A stretch of 64,000 nucleotides of DNA from Alicyclobacillus fastidiosus (GCF_026651875.1 NZ_CP104067.1:5074501-5138500), one strand, 5' to 3'. Positions 9,691-19,548 are shown, numbered from the stretch's first letter. The notes: generated by a model not told the origin, from the letters alone. A program made the numbers and translations.

Positions 9691-10085
9691 ATTTCATAAC
9701 AACAAAAATGAGATCATAGATATCGTCTGGCTGGAGAAAATTGATCACTTTTACTGCATCGACAGTCGTTTTACGTTGAAAATAATGGCGGATGACCAGT
9801 CCATCTTTGTTCAGTTGTTCTGCTCGCTTTCCTCTGGCAAGTATTGTTACTTCGTTACCTCCGCGCAGTAGCGCATGAACAAGATAACTGCCTAATACTC
9901 CCACGCCGAAAACCAATATTCTCAAGTCATAGCCCCCTCTGATTTCTGACGATTGTTGGTTATTGACCATTTGTACGATATAGTCAAATTATCAGCTTCG
10001 ACAACATGTATCAATCGCCAGATTTATCGGTACTGTTGGTTTTTCAACAAAATACAATCGACTGTCTAAAACGGGGGAAATTTCT

Positions 10086-10652
10086 ATGGACAGAAGAATC
10101 AAAAAGAGCCAAGCAGCCATTATGGACGCATTAATTTGTCTGATGGATGAGAAAGATTTTGAGAAAATATCGATGTATGAAATTGCAGAGCGTGCTGATG
10201 TAAACCGAGGCACTATCTACTCGCATTATGTGGATAAATATGATTTGTTGGATAAATGCATAGAGGCTCAACTAGAACAATTAATCACAAGCTGTTTGCC
10301 AGAGGACGAAGCAGTAACTTATCCCTCTAGGGATTCATTACTCCGTACGCTTGAACAAATGGAGAGGAACGCTCCCTCTTATAGGACTTTACTGACGAAC
10401 AAAGGTATTCCTTCTTTCAGAAATCACTTACAAGAAATGATGAAAAAGGGGATACGGAATCAAATTATTAAAAACAATTTAAAGCAAGATGATATGAGCA
10501 ACGATATTTTAGTACAATTTTTGAGTTCGGCGATTGTTGGAGTGATTGAATGGTGGTTTATGTACGCGATGTCCTGTTCTGCAAAAGAGATTACGGAAAA
10601 GTTATGGCAACTGCTCAAAGTTAATCAGGTAATACCCCAATTTGAATATTGA
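10086..10652 (+). CDS. TetR/AcrR-family transcriptional regulator
   Basis: A 188-residue regulator. The N-terminal HTH is KKSQAAIMDALICLMDEKDFEKISMYEIAERADVNRGTIYSHY (residues 5-49), followed by the C-terminal domain common in Firmicutes relatives, including IVGVIEWWF. It is divergent from the reductase gene disrupted by IS4, so its natural target may now be dead. No clear palindrome was found between the two genes. Confidence 0.88.
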   Translation: MDRRIKKSQAAIMDALICLMDEKDFEKISMYEIAERADVNRGTIYSHYVDKYDLLDKCIEAQLEQLITSCLPEDEAVTYPSRDSLLRTLEQMERNAPSYRTLLTNKGIPSFRNHLQEMMKKGIRNQIIKNNLKQDDMSNDILVQFLSSAIVGVIEWWFMYAMSCSAKEITEKLWQLLKVNQVIPQFEY

Positions 10653-11071
10653 ACTACCCCCAATGGCGATGGTGACACACGGACTAAAAGCATACGGTTG
10701 GGGGTTACCCAAGTGCGGTTGTGACATTCACTACTTCAATCGTGGTCAGTATCGTCGACAGGTTATAGCTAGCATATACAGAACCGTTGATTAAACATGT
10801 TAGCTTCTCTGTGAGAACTTGACCCATGTTGGTCAGGTTCCTGTATCAATATTTCAGCTAGATTTCTCGGAAATGATATTGCGCTATAGGGATTAATCCC
10901 ACAAGAAAGTCCGTTAATGTGTGCATGGATATGCACTTCGTGAATAACTCGTCTTGTGTCGTTATCGGGCAGGAATGCGCAATAAGCGGATTACTCTCAT
11001 GTAAAATGTATTAAGCGGAACATTGAAAAGGATAGGGGGTTATTCCCGTTATAACAATTGATGTCAACGGT
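10653..11071. other. intergenic stretch with one long-arm hairpin
   Basis: ACCCCCAA soon after the tetR stop and TTGGGGGT about 35 bp later form an 8-bp inverted repeat without a T-run, possibly a weak terminator. No gene is supported in the rest. The GATAGGGGG at 11031-11039 is the probable ribosome binding site of the next gene. Confidence 0.4.
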
Positions 11072-11929
11072 GTGTCCTTCCGACTGAAAGAGTATCAAAA
11101 TTTCGACTGGTTGAAAACTCTTGGTAAGGTATTTTGTGTTTTCGATGAACAGGATTCCGGGAATCTGTCATTTGGTATCCAAGAAGGGCGGAACAAGCTG
11201 TTTGTTAAATACGCGGGTGCCAAGACAATGGATTATTCGGGAAATCCGGAGGATGCCGTCGAGCGTTTAAAGCGTGCCATACCTGTGTATCAAGATTTAA
11301 AACATCCCAGTTTGATAAACCTGGTAAATCACTTTGAAGTGGGCAACGGGTATGCCGGAGTCTTCGAATGGTTCGATGGGGAATGTCTTCATCCTCACTG
11401 GTCATTCCCACCACCGCAAAAATATACTCATCCAGATTCTCCATACTTCCGCTTTAGGCAGTTACCTGTTGACCTACGATTGACATCATTGGACGCAATT
11501 TTTCAGTTCCATGTTCATGTTGAAGCAATGGATTGCGTAGCCATTGACTTCTATGACGGGAGTATTCTATATGACTTTTCAACAAACTCCACAAGAATTT
11601 GTGATATCGATCTCTATGCGAAGAAGCCGTTCATCAACAACATGGGAAGACTCTGGGGTTCATCAAGGTTCATGTCACCTGAGGAATTTGAAATGGGTGC
11701 GGTAATTGATGAACAGACGAACGTGTTTAACATGGGGGCTACCGCTTTCGTACTGTTCGGTGGCGAATCCGATAGATCATTATCAAAGTGGGAAGCAAGT
11801 GAGGCTTTGTACGAGGTTGCATTGCGTGCGGTTGATGAGGGGAGGACGAAGAGGTTTTCATCAGTCGCTGAGTTTTACCACGCATGGAGAGAAGCAAGAT
11901 ATCGAAATGTGATTCAAAAATCATTATGA
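11072..11929 (+). CDS. eukaryotic-like protein kinase homologue
   Basis: A 285-residue protein with a recognisable but divergent kinase fold. KLFVKYAGAK fits the ATP-anchoring lysine strand, HPSLINLVNHFEVGNGYAGVFEW fits the hinge region, DFYDGSILYD replaces the usual catalytic loop, and ICDIDLY stands where DFG is expected. WGSSRFMSPEEF resembles the activation/APE segment. The glycine-rich loop is weak. The start is uncertain: GTG at 11072 is listed, but GATAGGGGG lies about 33 nt upstream and the frame is open back to 11036, so a rare start further up is possible. The target is unknown. Confidence 0.7.
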   Translation: MSFRLKEYQNFDWLKTLGKVFCVFDEQDSGNLSFGIQEGRNKLFVKYAGAKTMDYSGNPEDAVERLKRAIPVYQDLKHPSLINLVNHFEVGNGYAGVFEWFDGECLHPHWSFPPPQKYTHPDSPYFRFRQLPVDLRLTSLDAIFQFHVHVEAMDCVAIDFYDGSILYDFSTNSTRICDIDLYAKKPFINNMGRLWGSSRFMSPEEFEMGAVIDEQTNVFNMGATAFVLFGGESDRSLSKWEASEALYEVALRAVDEGRTKRFSSVAEFYHAWREARYRNVIQKSL

Positions 11930-12129
11930 AGATTGGACTGACAGACGCTGGTATGGAACTTATCCCCGTAAGCACAATAACCATCTTCACTGGTATTGCA
12001 TGAATATCCAGCCTGACAGTCACAGGCTTATGGGACAATTGGGCAGTAATGTTCAAGAAGGTTTCGACAATTTAATGCCGAATGGTAGCTTAACATGATC
12101 TGCGGGACCGTTTTTTGGGAGGTATGTGT

Positions 12130-12918
12130 ATGCAACAGCAACTGTCTCGTGCAAACAAGACTGCATGGGAAACGAAGGCGTATCAGGCTTGGGTTCATGA
12201 ATTTGGAACGCCCAATCAGCTTGCCGAAGAACTTAAGCAAAACCATACACATCATCTGCGTTATTGGCTGAAGTACATTGGTGATCCAGCAGGAAAACGA
12301 GTGCTGAATCTCCTAGGTTCCCATGGTCGTAAAGCTATTTCTTTAGCCCTGATGGGAGCTGATCTAACTGTAGTCGATATATCCGAGGAAAATCGAGCAT
12401 ACGCTACACAGGTGGCAAAAGCCGCTGGTGTACAGTTAAATTACATTTGTTCTGATGCCTTAAATATCCCCACCGAGGACACGTTGGGGAATTTCGATAT
12501 CGTGTTAATGGAGTTTGGTATCCTTCACTATTTCACAGACCTCAATGCTATTTTTTCTGTAGTTAATCGAAGATTGGGCATAAACGGGCGTTATCTCCTC
12601 ACCGATTTCCATCCATTTACCAAAGTGGTGATGAGCACCTACAATCTACCGAACCCATCTGGAGTTTACTTTGACGATACCATCAAGGAAGGTGAAGTGG
12701 CGTTTGCCAAGTTGCTTCCAGAAGAAGAACGCTCTGGTTTAGCTAAGGTGTTAACACGTAGTTGGACTGTAGGTGAAATTGTAACTTCTCTGGCGTCTCA
12801 AGGGTTATTTATTCGTGCATTTGAGGAGATAAGGAGTGTTCAAAACCCAAAGCTTCCTGAGTTTTATACTCTTGTTGCTGATAAAATTGATGTACAGTTG
12901 CCCCCATTAAATCCATGA
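12130..12918 (+). CDS. class I SAM-dependent methyltransferase
   Basis: A 262-residue methyltransferase. Motif I is VLNLLGSHGRKAISLALMGA (about residues 60-80), acidic motif II is LTVVDIS, and motif IV is FDIVLMEFGILHYF, an arrangement typical of UbiE/Tam-like enzymes. ATG 12130 is chosen because GGGAGGT ends 7 nt before it; ATG 12124 is too close. A SAM-using cytosolic enzyme is likely. The acceptor is unknown, and the neighbours give no pathway. Confidence 0.85.
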   Translation: MQQQLSRANKTAWETKAYQAWVHEFGTPNQLAEELKQNHTHHLRYWLKYIGDPAGKRVLNLLGSHGRKAISLALMGADLTVVDISEENRAYATQVAKAAGVQLNYICSDALNIPTEDTLGNFDIVLMEFGILHYFTDLNAIFSVVNRRLGINGRYLLTDFHPFTKVVMSTYNLPNPSGVYFDDTIKEGEVAFAKLLPEEERSGLAKVLTRSWTVGEIVTSLASQGLFIRAFEEIRSVQNPKLPEFYTLVADKIDVQLPPLNP

Positions 12919-13142
12919 ACACAACATCAGGTATTAAACAATCATGGCATTAACCGAATAACAGTACCTGGACACTTGCATGATTATACGTTGATCACAG
13001 CAGGTGTCCTCTGTCGTTCTTGGGCAGTTCAAGAGTGGGGCGTGGCTTGTGCATATTACAACTGCAAAATATACCACAAGCTCACCTTACATACCGTTGT
13101 CTAGGGTGTATGGATCTGTCCTTAGGGGTGTGTTTACTCCCA

Positions 13143-14258
13143 TTAGGTTTTCTTTTTTTGATTTGGTACAGGCTCCGTCCGAAGACCACGCAGTACCGCG
13201 GTGATCCATTGCAGAAGAGGTATAACAAATACTTCTACCCACCCTAATGGAACTAAGTATTTATCCAGGAACTGAAAGGCTTGTTGTTCACTGCGGAACG
13301 AAGCAGCGACTACAATAGTGAGAATGATTATTGGACAAATAAACCATTTGTGTTTGTCCTCTGGCATATTGAAGATTCGCGCACCCAGTGATGACAGAGC
13401 CCATGTGACGTTACTGACAAACAACACCGTAAAAGCCGTTGTGAGAATGATGATAACAATTCCCACGCGTTCAATCGGCGAGTTCGTCAAGCGAACTAAT
13501 TGAATGGCAAATGGAAGTGAGAAAGAGATGTCTCTTGTGCCTTCCCATCCCAAATTTAAGATCACTGCAAGAGCTACAATGATAATCGCAACTCCTCCAG
13601 CGGCAGCACTGATGATGGGGTACCAAATCGAGCGCAGTTTTTTATGCTCATAATACGGGCTCAACATGCGGGCGATAGTAAACCCAAAATACAGTGGATA
13701 AAGATAATAAATACCTTCAATGGTATTTGACCAACTGGTTACTGTATGTGGAATCCAAAAGCGATGTGCCTGAAAGAGGAGAGACAGAAATATAACTATT
13801 GTCCCAAGAAAAGTAATTGGAAACACAATGCTGGCGACACGTCCCAAGGACTCAACCCCAAGCCAAGCTCCCCTAGCCGCAACGAGACACATGGTAACCA
13901 TCAACACCAATAATGGTGTATTTGGTAAGAAACTATTTAACACGACGACGAAAAAGTAAATGCACAAAGCACTGAAATATATATAAATTGGGATGTATAA
14001 CACTTCGACTACGGTACCAATCCATTTTCCCCAAACCAACTTTCCTATCTCTGCTCCCGTGAGGTTTGGAAATCGCTCAGTAGTCAAACCTAGCACCCAA
14101 CCAGTCAATACCCCTATAACAGTCACTCCGAGGACCGCCCACAAGGCATCCAAACCTGCATGCTCTACGGCAATGCGAGGGAAGAACCAGAGCATCAATG
14201 CCAAGTAACAGGTGGATGTAAGTGCAATTACCTGAAACCAAGATAAGATTTGTTTCAC
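13143..14258 (-). CDS. GerAB/ArcD/ProY-family permease (spore germination type)
   Basis: A 371-residue membrane protein with about ten hydrophobic helices. It has the family's early IALTSTCYLALMLWFFPR, the GAEIGKLVWGKW loop and YYLYPLYFGFTIARM. GerAB proteins are the inner-membrane B subunits of nutrient germinant receptors. Here no gerA (GerAA) or gerC lipoprotein partner is adjacent, so this is an orphan B subunit or a related transporter. Its presence fits an endospore former. Confidence 0.85.
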   Translation of the reverse strand: MKQILSWFQVIALTSTCYLALMLWFFPRIAVEHAGLDALWAVLGVTVIGVLTGWVLGLTTERFPNLTGAEIGKLVWGKWIGTVVEVLYIPIYIYFSALCIYFFVVVLNSFLPNTPLLVLMVTMCLVAARGAWLGVESLGRVASIVFPITFLGTIVIFLSLLFQAHRFWIPHTVTSWSNTIEGIYYLYPLYFGFTIARMLSPYYEHKKLRSIWYPIISAAAGGVAIIIVALAVILNLGWEGTRDISFSLPFAIQLVRLTNSPIERVGIVIIILTTAFTVLFVSNVTWALSSLGARIFNMPEDKHKWFICPIIILTIVVAASFRSEQQAFQFLDKYLVPLGWVEVFVIPLLQWITAVLRGLRTEPVPNQKKKT

Positions 14259-14708
14259 GGCCGGTACTCCTTCTCACTGAAATCATAGACACTAATGTTT
14301 ATTGAACTAGACATTTTTCCCACATTGCTCCTTTATAAACCTCGCAGATTTCACATGGTACTGGGGACTAATATTGTGAGTACAATGCCACTTTCGACAG
14401 GAGAGGTGTTTAACAGTTAATGCCTTTGAGGACATTGTTCGGTGTTATAACTGTTTACCTTTAGGATTAAGATTCTTCGAACGACGTGGGACATCGTATG
14501 GTGGAGAGCTTTCATGACCTAACCGGTGCTTATACGACAGAAGATTATGGTCACCCTTATTGCCCTAATCCAGCTTAATAGGAGGTCTGGATTTATGTAT
14601 CTTGGTTGAATATTTAGTAGCGTGCTTATTGCGCTAAAGGGTGCGTTAGTTCAAAAAGGAAGCCCCCTCAATTACGCATGAACATACAAAATGGTGTATA
14701 TATGAACA
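14259..14708. other. gene-poor stretch
   Basis: No coding region, RNA gene or clear repeat is supported between the GerAB-type gene and the recombinase. The first 60 bp hold the GerAB gene's upstream region. Confidence 0.5.
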
Positions 14709-15278
14709 TCACTGCGACTTTTCTAGATAGCGATAAATTGTGGTCCGTGAAACGCCCCACTTTTCGGCGACATCCTTAATCGGAGTACCATTACTAATTA
14801 GAGACTTCATCATTTCAATGTCTTTGGTATGGAATTTTTCAGGACGTCCACCTAGGCGACCTCGTGCTCTTGCGGAAGCACGACCAGCTGCGGAACGTTC
14901 CTGAATTAAGTTACGCTCGAATTCTGCGAATGCTGCAAATAAATGAAACATCAACTGCCCCGTTGCGCTTCCTCGATTCATGGTCAAATTCTCTTGAAGA
15001 CTATGAAAACCAATTCCCCGTTCATTCAGCGTGTTCACCAATTGAATTAAATCTTGCATGTTCCGTCCCAATCTATCTAAACGCCAAACAACAACCATGT
15101 CTCCCTTCCGAGCATATTGAAGCACCTGATCCAATCCTGGTCGTTTACTTTGTGCCCCACTGATTTTGTCATGAAAAATTTCTTCGCAACCATATTGCTG
15201 TAAAGCATCTAGCTGTAAATCCAAATTTTGTAGTCCAGTTGAGACACGCGCATATCCAATCAACAATTTGTAGCACAC
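14709..15278 (-). CDS. serine recombinase (resolvase/invertase type)
   Basis: A 189-residue small serine recombinase. The catalytic N-terminus is LIGYARVSTGLQNLDLQLDA with the nucleophile in RVST. VVWRLDRLGRN and the long E helix are present, and the C-terminal Hin-like HTH is IKDVAEKWGVSRTTIYRYLEKS. A TTG just before LIGYARVS may be the true start. It stands alone, without Tn3-type transposase, so it may be a transposon or plasmid relic. GTTCAGAAA-like motifs near 15355-15425 could belong to a recombination site, but this is weak. Confidence 0.9.
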   Translation of the reverse strand: MCYKLLIGYARVSTGLQNLDLQLDALQQYGCEEIFHDKISGAQSKRPGLDQVLQYARKGDMVVVWRLDRLGRNMQDLIQLVNTLNERGIGFHSLQENLTMNRGSATGQLMFHLFAAFAEFERNLIQERSAAGRASARARGRLGGRPEKFHTKDIEMMKSLISNGTPIKDVAEKWGVSRTTIYRYLEKSQ

Positions 15279-15692
15279 CCTTTACAAATTAAGGTATTCC
15301 CACTGTTTCATAAGATGTATTTTATATGGTTAATGAACATAGAAAATAGAACAGACTTTCTGAACGTGAAATCACCCAAATTATAGATTAAAAACTTCGT
15401 GAAGTCAGGTGTTCAGAAAATGAGGACTTTCTGGACAAAATGATCTACCTAGATTTGGTCGTCCGACGTTCTGCGATAACGTGGTCTCGTTGGCCCGATG
15501 ACGGACAAACGCTGCACAATAAAGGACTACTCTTGTGTGGTGAGCCACCTTTCATCTGGAGGGTATTGCCTGGCCGCAACAAAGTGACCGCTGCATTTCT
15601 GCAGCGGCCTAGAAGAAGTAATGGTGCTCAAGAGATTCGAAGCCTACCGGGACTTTAACCCTATGACAAAGTCGTCTTCGTTCGTGATGACA
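15279..15692. other. non-coding stretch upstream of the recombinase
   Basis: No gene is supported. The first 150 bp may hold the recombinase promoter and a crossover site. The remainder lies beyond the 3' end of the P450 gene. Confidence 0.4.
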
Positions 15693-16901
15693 TTACACTA
15701 CAGCCGTCGATTGGATTCGTATTGGGAGTTGTTTTACACCGTAAATAACAGAACTCTCAATAGGCTCAAATACAGTGTCATCTAAACAATTCATGTCCGA
15801 CAATCTCTGCAATAATACGTCGAAGGCAACTTTACCCTCCAGTCGAGCGAGAGGGGCGCCTAAGCAAATGTGGATGCCATGTCCAAACGCAAGATGAGGA
15901 TTCGGGTTCCGTTCGAGATCGAATTGATTGGCATTTGGGAAATTCAATTCATCTCGATTCGCGGATCCAATCCACGCCAAGACTCGTTGACCGGCCCGGA
16001 TCGTTTGACCTCCAATTTTCGTGTCGGTCGCCGTGAATCGGGTAATTCGCTGCACTGGGGACCGGTAACGAAGGACTTCTTCCACGAAACTGGGGATGAG
16101 TTCCGGACGGTTGCGTAAGGACGTAAGTGCTTCCGGATACTCCGCCAAGCAGAGAAACGCGTTCGCAATGAGGTTCGTTGTGGTAATGTGACCCGCGATC
16201 AAGAGCAAACTGCAAAAGCCCAGCAATTGCTCTTCTGATAACCTTTCTCCTTGAATTTCCGAAGCTAATAGATGAGTGATTAAATCGGATTGAGGCTCTT
16301 TTCGTCGTGCCTCCAGGATGGTTTTAAAGTATCGGCTCATTTCATCTTGAACCTGTTGGCGAGCTCGGAGAGTTTCCGGGTCGTCGATCCGTTGACCAAT
16401 AACGCCAACGCCGGTGGCGACTTGAACGTCCGCCCAATGTTTAAATAAATCCCGGTCCTCGTGAGGGACACCCAGTAATTCGGCAATGACGGTGACGGGC
16501 AGGGGATAAGCAAAATCGTCGATGACATCCATTTGTTCTTTCCCGGCTACGCCATTGAGCAGTTCATAAGTGATTTTTTGAATCCTGGGAGTCAACTCCG
16601 CGACCGACTTTGGCCAAAATGGTTGATTGACTAGGTTTCGAAATGTCTTGTGTTGAGGTGGATCCATTTGGATCAGACTTTGCTTGAAAAACGGGAGAAT
16701 GACGTTATCCTCGTTTGGTAGGTTTAAGTATTTTAGGTCCGAAGAGAAATTTTTATGGTCGGACAAAACCTTGTTCACGTCCTCAAAACGAAAGACTTCC
16801 CAGTAATCTTCTTCCGAGTTGTAGTGCACCGGAGCGTGTTCGCGCATCGACTGGTACCAAGGGAACGGTTCATGGTCTTTCATGGCTGATACGAGACTCA
16901 T
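15693..16901 (-). CDS. cytochrome P450 (CYP107/CYP109-like class)
   Basis: A 402-residue soluble bacterial P450. The I-helix is LLIAGHITTTN (Ala236-Gly237 with the acid/alcohol pair shifted to His238-Ile-Thr), the ExxR pair is Glu275-Arg278, and the haem loop is AFGHGIHICLGAPLAR with Cys346 as ligand. AGGAGGT precedes the start. It needs external redox partners, and none is in the window. It lies 72 bp downstream of an asparagine-synthetase-like gene on the same strand, suggesting a shared transcript and a small biosynthetic role. The substrate is unknown. Confidence 0.9.
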   Translation of the reverse strand: MSLVSAMKDHEPFPWYQSMREHAPVHYNSEEDYWEVFRFEDVNKVLSDHKNFSSDLKYLNLPNEDNVILPFFKQSLIQMDPPQHKTFRNLVNQPFWPKSVAELTPRIQKITYELLNGVAGKEQMDVIDDFAYPLPVTVIAELLGVPHEDRDLFKHWADVQVATGVGVIGQRIDDPETLRARQQVQDEMSRYFKTILEARRKEPQSDLITHLLASEIQGERLSEEQLLGFCSLLLIAGHITTTNLIANAFLCLAEYPEALTSLRNRPELIPSFVEEVLRYRSPVQRITRFTATDTKIGGQTIRAGQRVLAWIGSANRDELNFPNANQFDLERNPNPHLAFGHGIHICLGAPLARLEGKVAFDVLLQRLSDMNCLDDTVFEPIESSVIYGVKQLPIRIQSTAVV

Positions 16902-16973
16902 GAGAGCTACCTCCTAAAGGGATTCAATTTTAAATATTCAAATTACACATATAGAAGCGGTAGTCACGTATCA

Positions 16974-18809
16974 TCAACGGATCGAAATGTGGTAATCCGT
17001 CAACCATTTATTGACCTGGACCAAGAACGCCAACTGATGTGTTCTTTCCTGTGCTGAAGTCATCACTGAATGAGCCGATTTTTTCAGATTTAGAAGTTCA
17101 TTCACCCTATCCTTGTCGACGAACGACAGCAAAGGTGAGTTCGAATCGGCCAAAATGTCCAGCACAGCGGAACGCATCGCGTTCTCGTAGGACGGGTTCT
17201 GTGTTCCTGGATAGCCACTCTTTTTTCGATATAGGACCTCATGCGGGAGTAAACCTTTCACAGCCTCGCGCAGAACCCCTTTTTCGCGGTTGCCAACTGT
17301 CTTCATGTCCCAAGGGATATTCCACACATATTGTACAAGTCGGTGATCGCAGAAGGGGACGCGGACTTCCAACCCCACTGCCATGCTCATTCGATCTTTG
17401 CGGTCCAGTAACGTGGGCAAAGACCCCCACACCAGGTGTAGATAGAATATCTCTCGCATACGCTTATCCAATCCAGTTTCCCCATCAAGCCGAGGTACTT
17501 CCGCGATAGCTTGCTGGTAACGTGCTCGTCGATATTCCTCCGGTTTGATCTTCGCTCTAAATTCCGCCGATAAGGCATCGGAGACATTCATTAGGAAAGG
17601 AAAAGTCTCCGCTTTGATGCTCTCTTCCGAATAGAACCAAGGGTAGCCTCCGAACACTTCGTCCGCGGACTCTCCCGATAGCGCGACCGTCGCTTCCTGT
17701 TTCAGCGCCTTGAACATTAAGTACAACGAGGTGTCCATCTCGCCCATACCAGGGAGGTCTCGCGCCCGCAACGGAGCGAATGAATGGTCGACAAGATCAG
17801 GGGTGTCAAGAATGATATCGCGATGATGTGATTTGACATATTCTGCGACTTGATGGACATACGGAGCGTCCCGGTCCGGTCGAATCGTGCTCGGTTTAAA
17901 ATGTTTGTCACTGTCTCTGAAATCGACCGCGAAAGTCCGCAATGTCTCCTTCCCTTTTCGGTTGAGGATGTCCGTCGCGATGGCGGTCATCGCACTGGAA
18001 TCCAAACCACCGGATAAGAGCGTGCAGTAAGGGACGTCGGAAATCAGTTGACGCTCGATAGTATCGTAAAGAAGCTCCCTAATGTGTTTCGCCGTCGTGT
18101 CGACGTCCTCTGTATGAAGTCGACTTTCCAGTTTCCAATACTGCGTGATATGGCGACCGGAACGGTTGAAGCTCAGAGTATATCCCGGCCTAATTTCATG
18201 CACATCTTTGTATATCCCATGGCCCGGCGTACGCAGAGGGAACATCGCAAAGATTTCAGTAAGGCCTTCCATGTCAACCTCCGGTTGCACGAGGGGGTTT
18301 GCAAGCAACGCTTTCGGCTCGGATCCAAAGAGGATGGCACTCCCGCGTTCCGCATAAAACAGTGGTTTTACACCCAGTCGGTCTCTCGCCAAGAACAGTT
18401 CCTGGTTTTCCTCGTCCCAAATACCGAAGGCGAAAATACCGTTTAAGTGTTCGACACATGACGGCCCCCACTCGATGTATGAAGTAAGGAGCACTTCTGT
18501 GTCGGAGCGCGTGGTAAAGATGTGGCCGCGCGCTTGCAGTTCGCGGCGCAACTCGATAAAGTTGTAAATCTCTCCGCTGTATGTGATCACATACGTTTTC
18601 TGATCGGAAACTTTTTTGACCATCGGTTGGCTACCACCTTCGATGTCGATGACAGCCAGACGTCTGTGTCCGAAAGCGACCCGGGAAGATAACCAAGTCC
18701 CTTCCGCGTCCGGCCCTCGACATTCCATGGTGTCTGTCATTGCTTGCAGAACCTCTTTTTGCTGTGTCAAGTCTCTCTGCCAATCAACCCATCCTGTGAT
18801 ACCGCACAT
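16974..18809 (-). CDS. asnB: asparagine synthase (glutamine-hydrolysing) family protein
   Basis: A 611-residue glutamine-dependent amidotransferase. The start at 18809 gives MCGITGW, placing the catalytic cysteine at position 2 as the class II amidotransferase domain needs. ECRGPDAEG, FGHRRLAVID and the ATP-pyrophosphatase loop LLSGGLDSSAM follow, then the synthetase domain with SGESADEVFGGYPW. AsnB makes asparagine from aspartate, glutamine and ATP. The YisO/AsnO-type subgroup sits in accessory loci, and the P450 directly downstream points to a specialised role here. Which role applies cannot be told. Confidence 0.85.
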   Translation of the reverse strand: MCGITGWVDWQRDLTQQKEVLQAMTDTMECRGPDAEGTWLSSRVAFGHRRLAVIDIEGGSQPMVKKVSDQKTYVITYSGEIYNFIELRRELQARGHIFTTRSDTEVLLTSYIEWGPSCVEHLNGIFAFGIWDEENQELFLARDRLGVKPLFYAERGSAILFGSEPKALLANPLVQPEVDMEGLTEIFAMFPLRTPGHGIYKDVHEIRPGYTLSFNRSGRHITQYWKLESRLHTEDVDTTAKHIRELLYDTIERQLISDVPYCTLLSGGLDSSAMTAIATDILNRKGKETLRTFAVDFRDSDKHFKPSTIRPDRDAPYVHQVAEYVKSHHRDIILDTPDLVDHSFAPLRARDLPGMGEMDTSLYLMFKALKQEATVALSGESADEVFGGYPWFYSEESIKAETFPFLMNVSDALSAEFRAKIKPEEYRRARYQQAIAEVPRLDGETGLDKRMREIFYLHLVWGSLPTLLDRKDRMSMAVGLEVRVPFCDHRLVQYVWNIPWDMKTVGNREKGVLREAVKGLLPHEVLYRKKSGYPGTQNPSYENAMRSAVLDILADSNSPLLSFVDKDRVNELLNLKKSAHSVMTSAQERTHQLAFLVQVNKWLTDYHISIR

Positions 18810-18846
18810 CGAAATTGTCACATCCTTTTATGGATTCTGAAAAAAT

Positions 18847-18872
18847 TTTCGTGAGACTATTTCGTGAGACTA
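18847..18872 (-). repeat. 13-bp tandem direct repeat in the asnB leader
   Basis: TTTCGTGAGACTA occurs twice without a gap (18847-18859, 18860-18872), 38 bp upstream of the asnB start. On the minus strand it lies downstream of a plausible promoter (TTGCTA, 16 bp, TATACA). It could be an operator; no regulator gene is next to it. Confidence 0.5.
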
Positions 18873-19100
18873 AATGTATAGTCCTGAAATATATTTTAGC
18901 AAACTATGTAAGGGGATTCACAAACTAAAACATGATTCATAACCAGGACTGTCATGGGTCTTGCCACCCGGACGGTGGTTTATTTGAAAAATAAGCTGAA
19001 CCAAACGCGCTCTCCAAGAAATGGATTATCCCGAAACTCAAGTCATCCAAAAGAAGTCTCCTCCGAACAACCAGAGGAGACTTCTTCTTGCTGGAGCAAC

Positions 19101-19448
19101 TCATTTGATGCCAATAGACAAAGAGCATTTAAAAATTGGTTTTGGGGTAGTCAAATTAACTCGGTTGGTTTGGATTTCGCTTCCTAGTACGTTGTCAGCT
19201 GCTTCACTAAAACTTTTTTCACCATATTGCGAAGCCGCAACCCGCAAATACGGAGCATAGTTCGTCAGATCCTCTTGTTCGATTTCTGGGTATGGCCATT
19301 TTTCCCCATTCAAATACGGAACGACAAATTCATAGGCCTTCTTCAGGCTTCGACCATCTGGTGTTTTGTAATCCCAAAGATTGTACCCCACGCGCTCCCC
19401 AAGTTCAGCCAAAATCGTAAACGCTTGCAAATCATATAAAGTATAATG
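19101..19448 (-). pseudogene. alginate-lyase-family protein, C-terminal fragment
   Basis: The frame carries HYTLYDLQAFTILAELGERV, DYKTPDGRSLKKAYEFVVPY and WPYPEIEQEDL, the C-terminal half of PF05426-type alginate lyases, where the conserved tyrosine of NNHYTxYD is catalytic. It ends at 19101. Upstream the homology stops exactly at the border of the 100-bp MITE at 19449, so the N-terminal half is lost. The upstream half is not found on the far side of the MITE. The locus may once have served uronate-polymer use together with the ABC transporter further along. Confidence 0.7.
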
Positions 19449-19548
19449 GGTTCTGGTGCAAAAATTCACGAAACCACAATATACAGTGGTGTATCGTAAC
19501 TGAATCCACACTACATATGGTGTATTCAAATATTTTTGCACCAGAACC
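19449..19548. mobile_element. 100-bp MITE with IS6-like ends, copy 1
   Basis: A 17-bp perfect terminal inverted repeat, GGTTCTGGTGCAAAAAT, bounds a 100-bp non-coding unit. The end resembles IS6/IS257 family termini (GGTTCTGTTGCAAAG). The copy at 21359-21458 differs at only two bases. No 8-bp target duplication flanks either copy, which fits later recombination. This copy truncates the alginate lyase frame. Confidence 0.85.

Larger units (their letters stand above)
7406..9925 (-). pseudogene. ketopantoate-reductase-family (PanE/ApbA) gene split by an IS4 element
   Basis: The N-terminal part (9925-9691) carries the Rossmann start MRILVFGVGVLGSYLVHALL and ends in DLIFVVMK. The C-terminal part (8118-7406) resumes with YNDFPAVLPILANNQSSNIVL and runs to the family's helical C-terminal domain. 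Removing 8119-9699 (the IS plus one 9-bp duplication) restores a frame reading VVMKYNDFPAVL, about 312 residues, the family's normal length. The TTG at 9925 is preferred because AGAGGGGG precedes it. 2-Dehydropantoate reductases make pantoate for coenzyme A, but many paralogues have other substrates. It is divergent from a TetR regulator. Confidence 0.9.

Noticed and set aside
13004-13247. Short plus frames at the end of the GerAB-type gene
   Set aside because: They overlap a clear membrane-protein gene and lack protein-like features.
14709-15278. Phase-variation invertase
   Set aside because: No pair of inverted crossover sites or switchable promoter was found around the serine recombinase.
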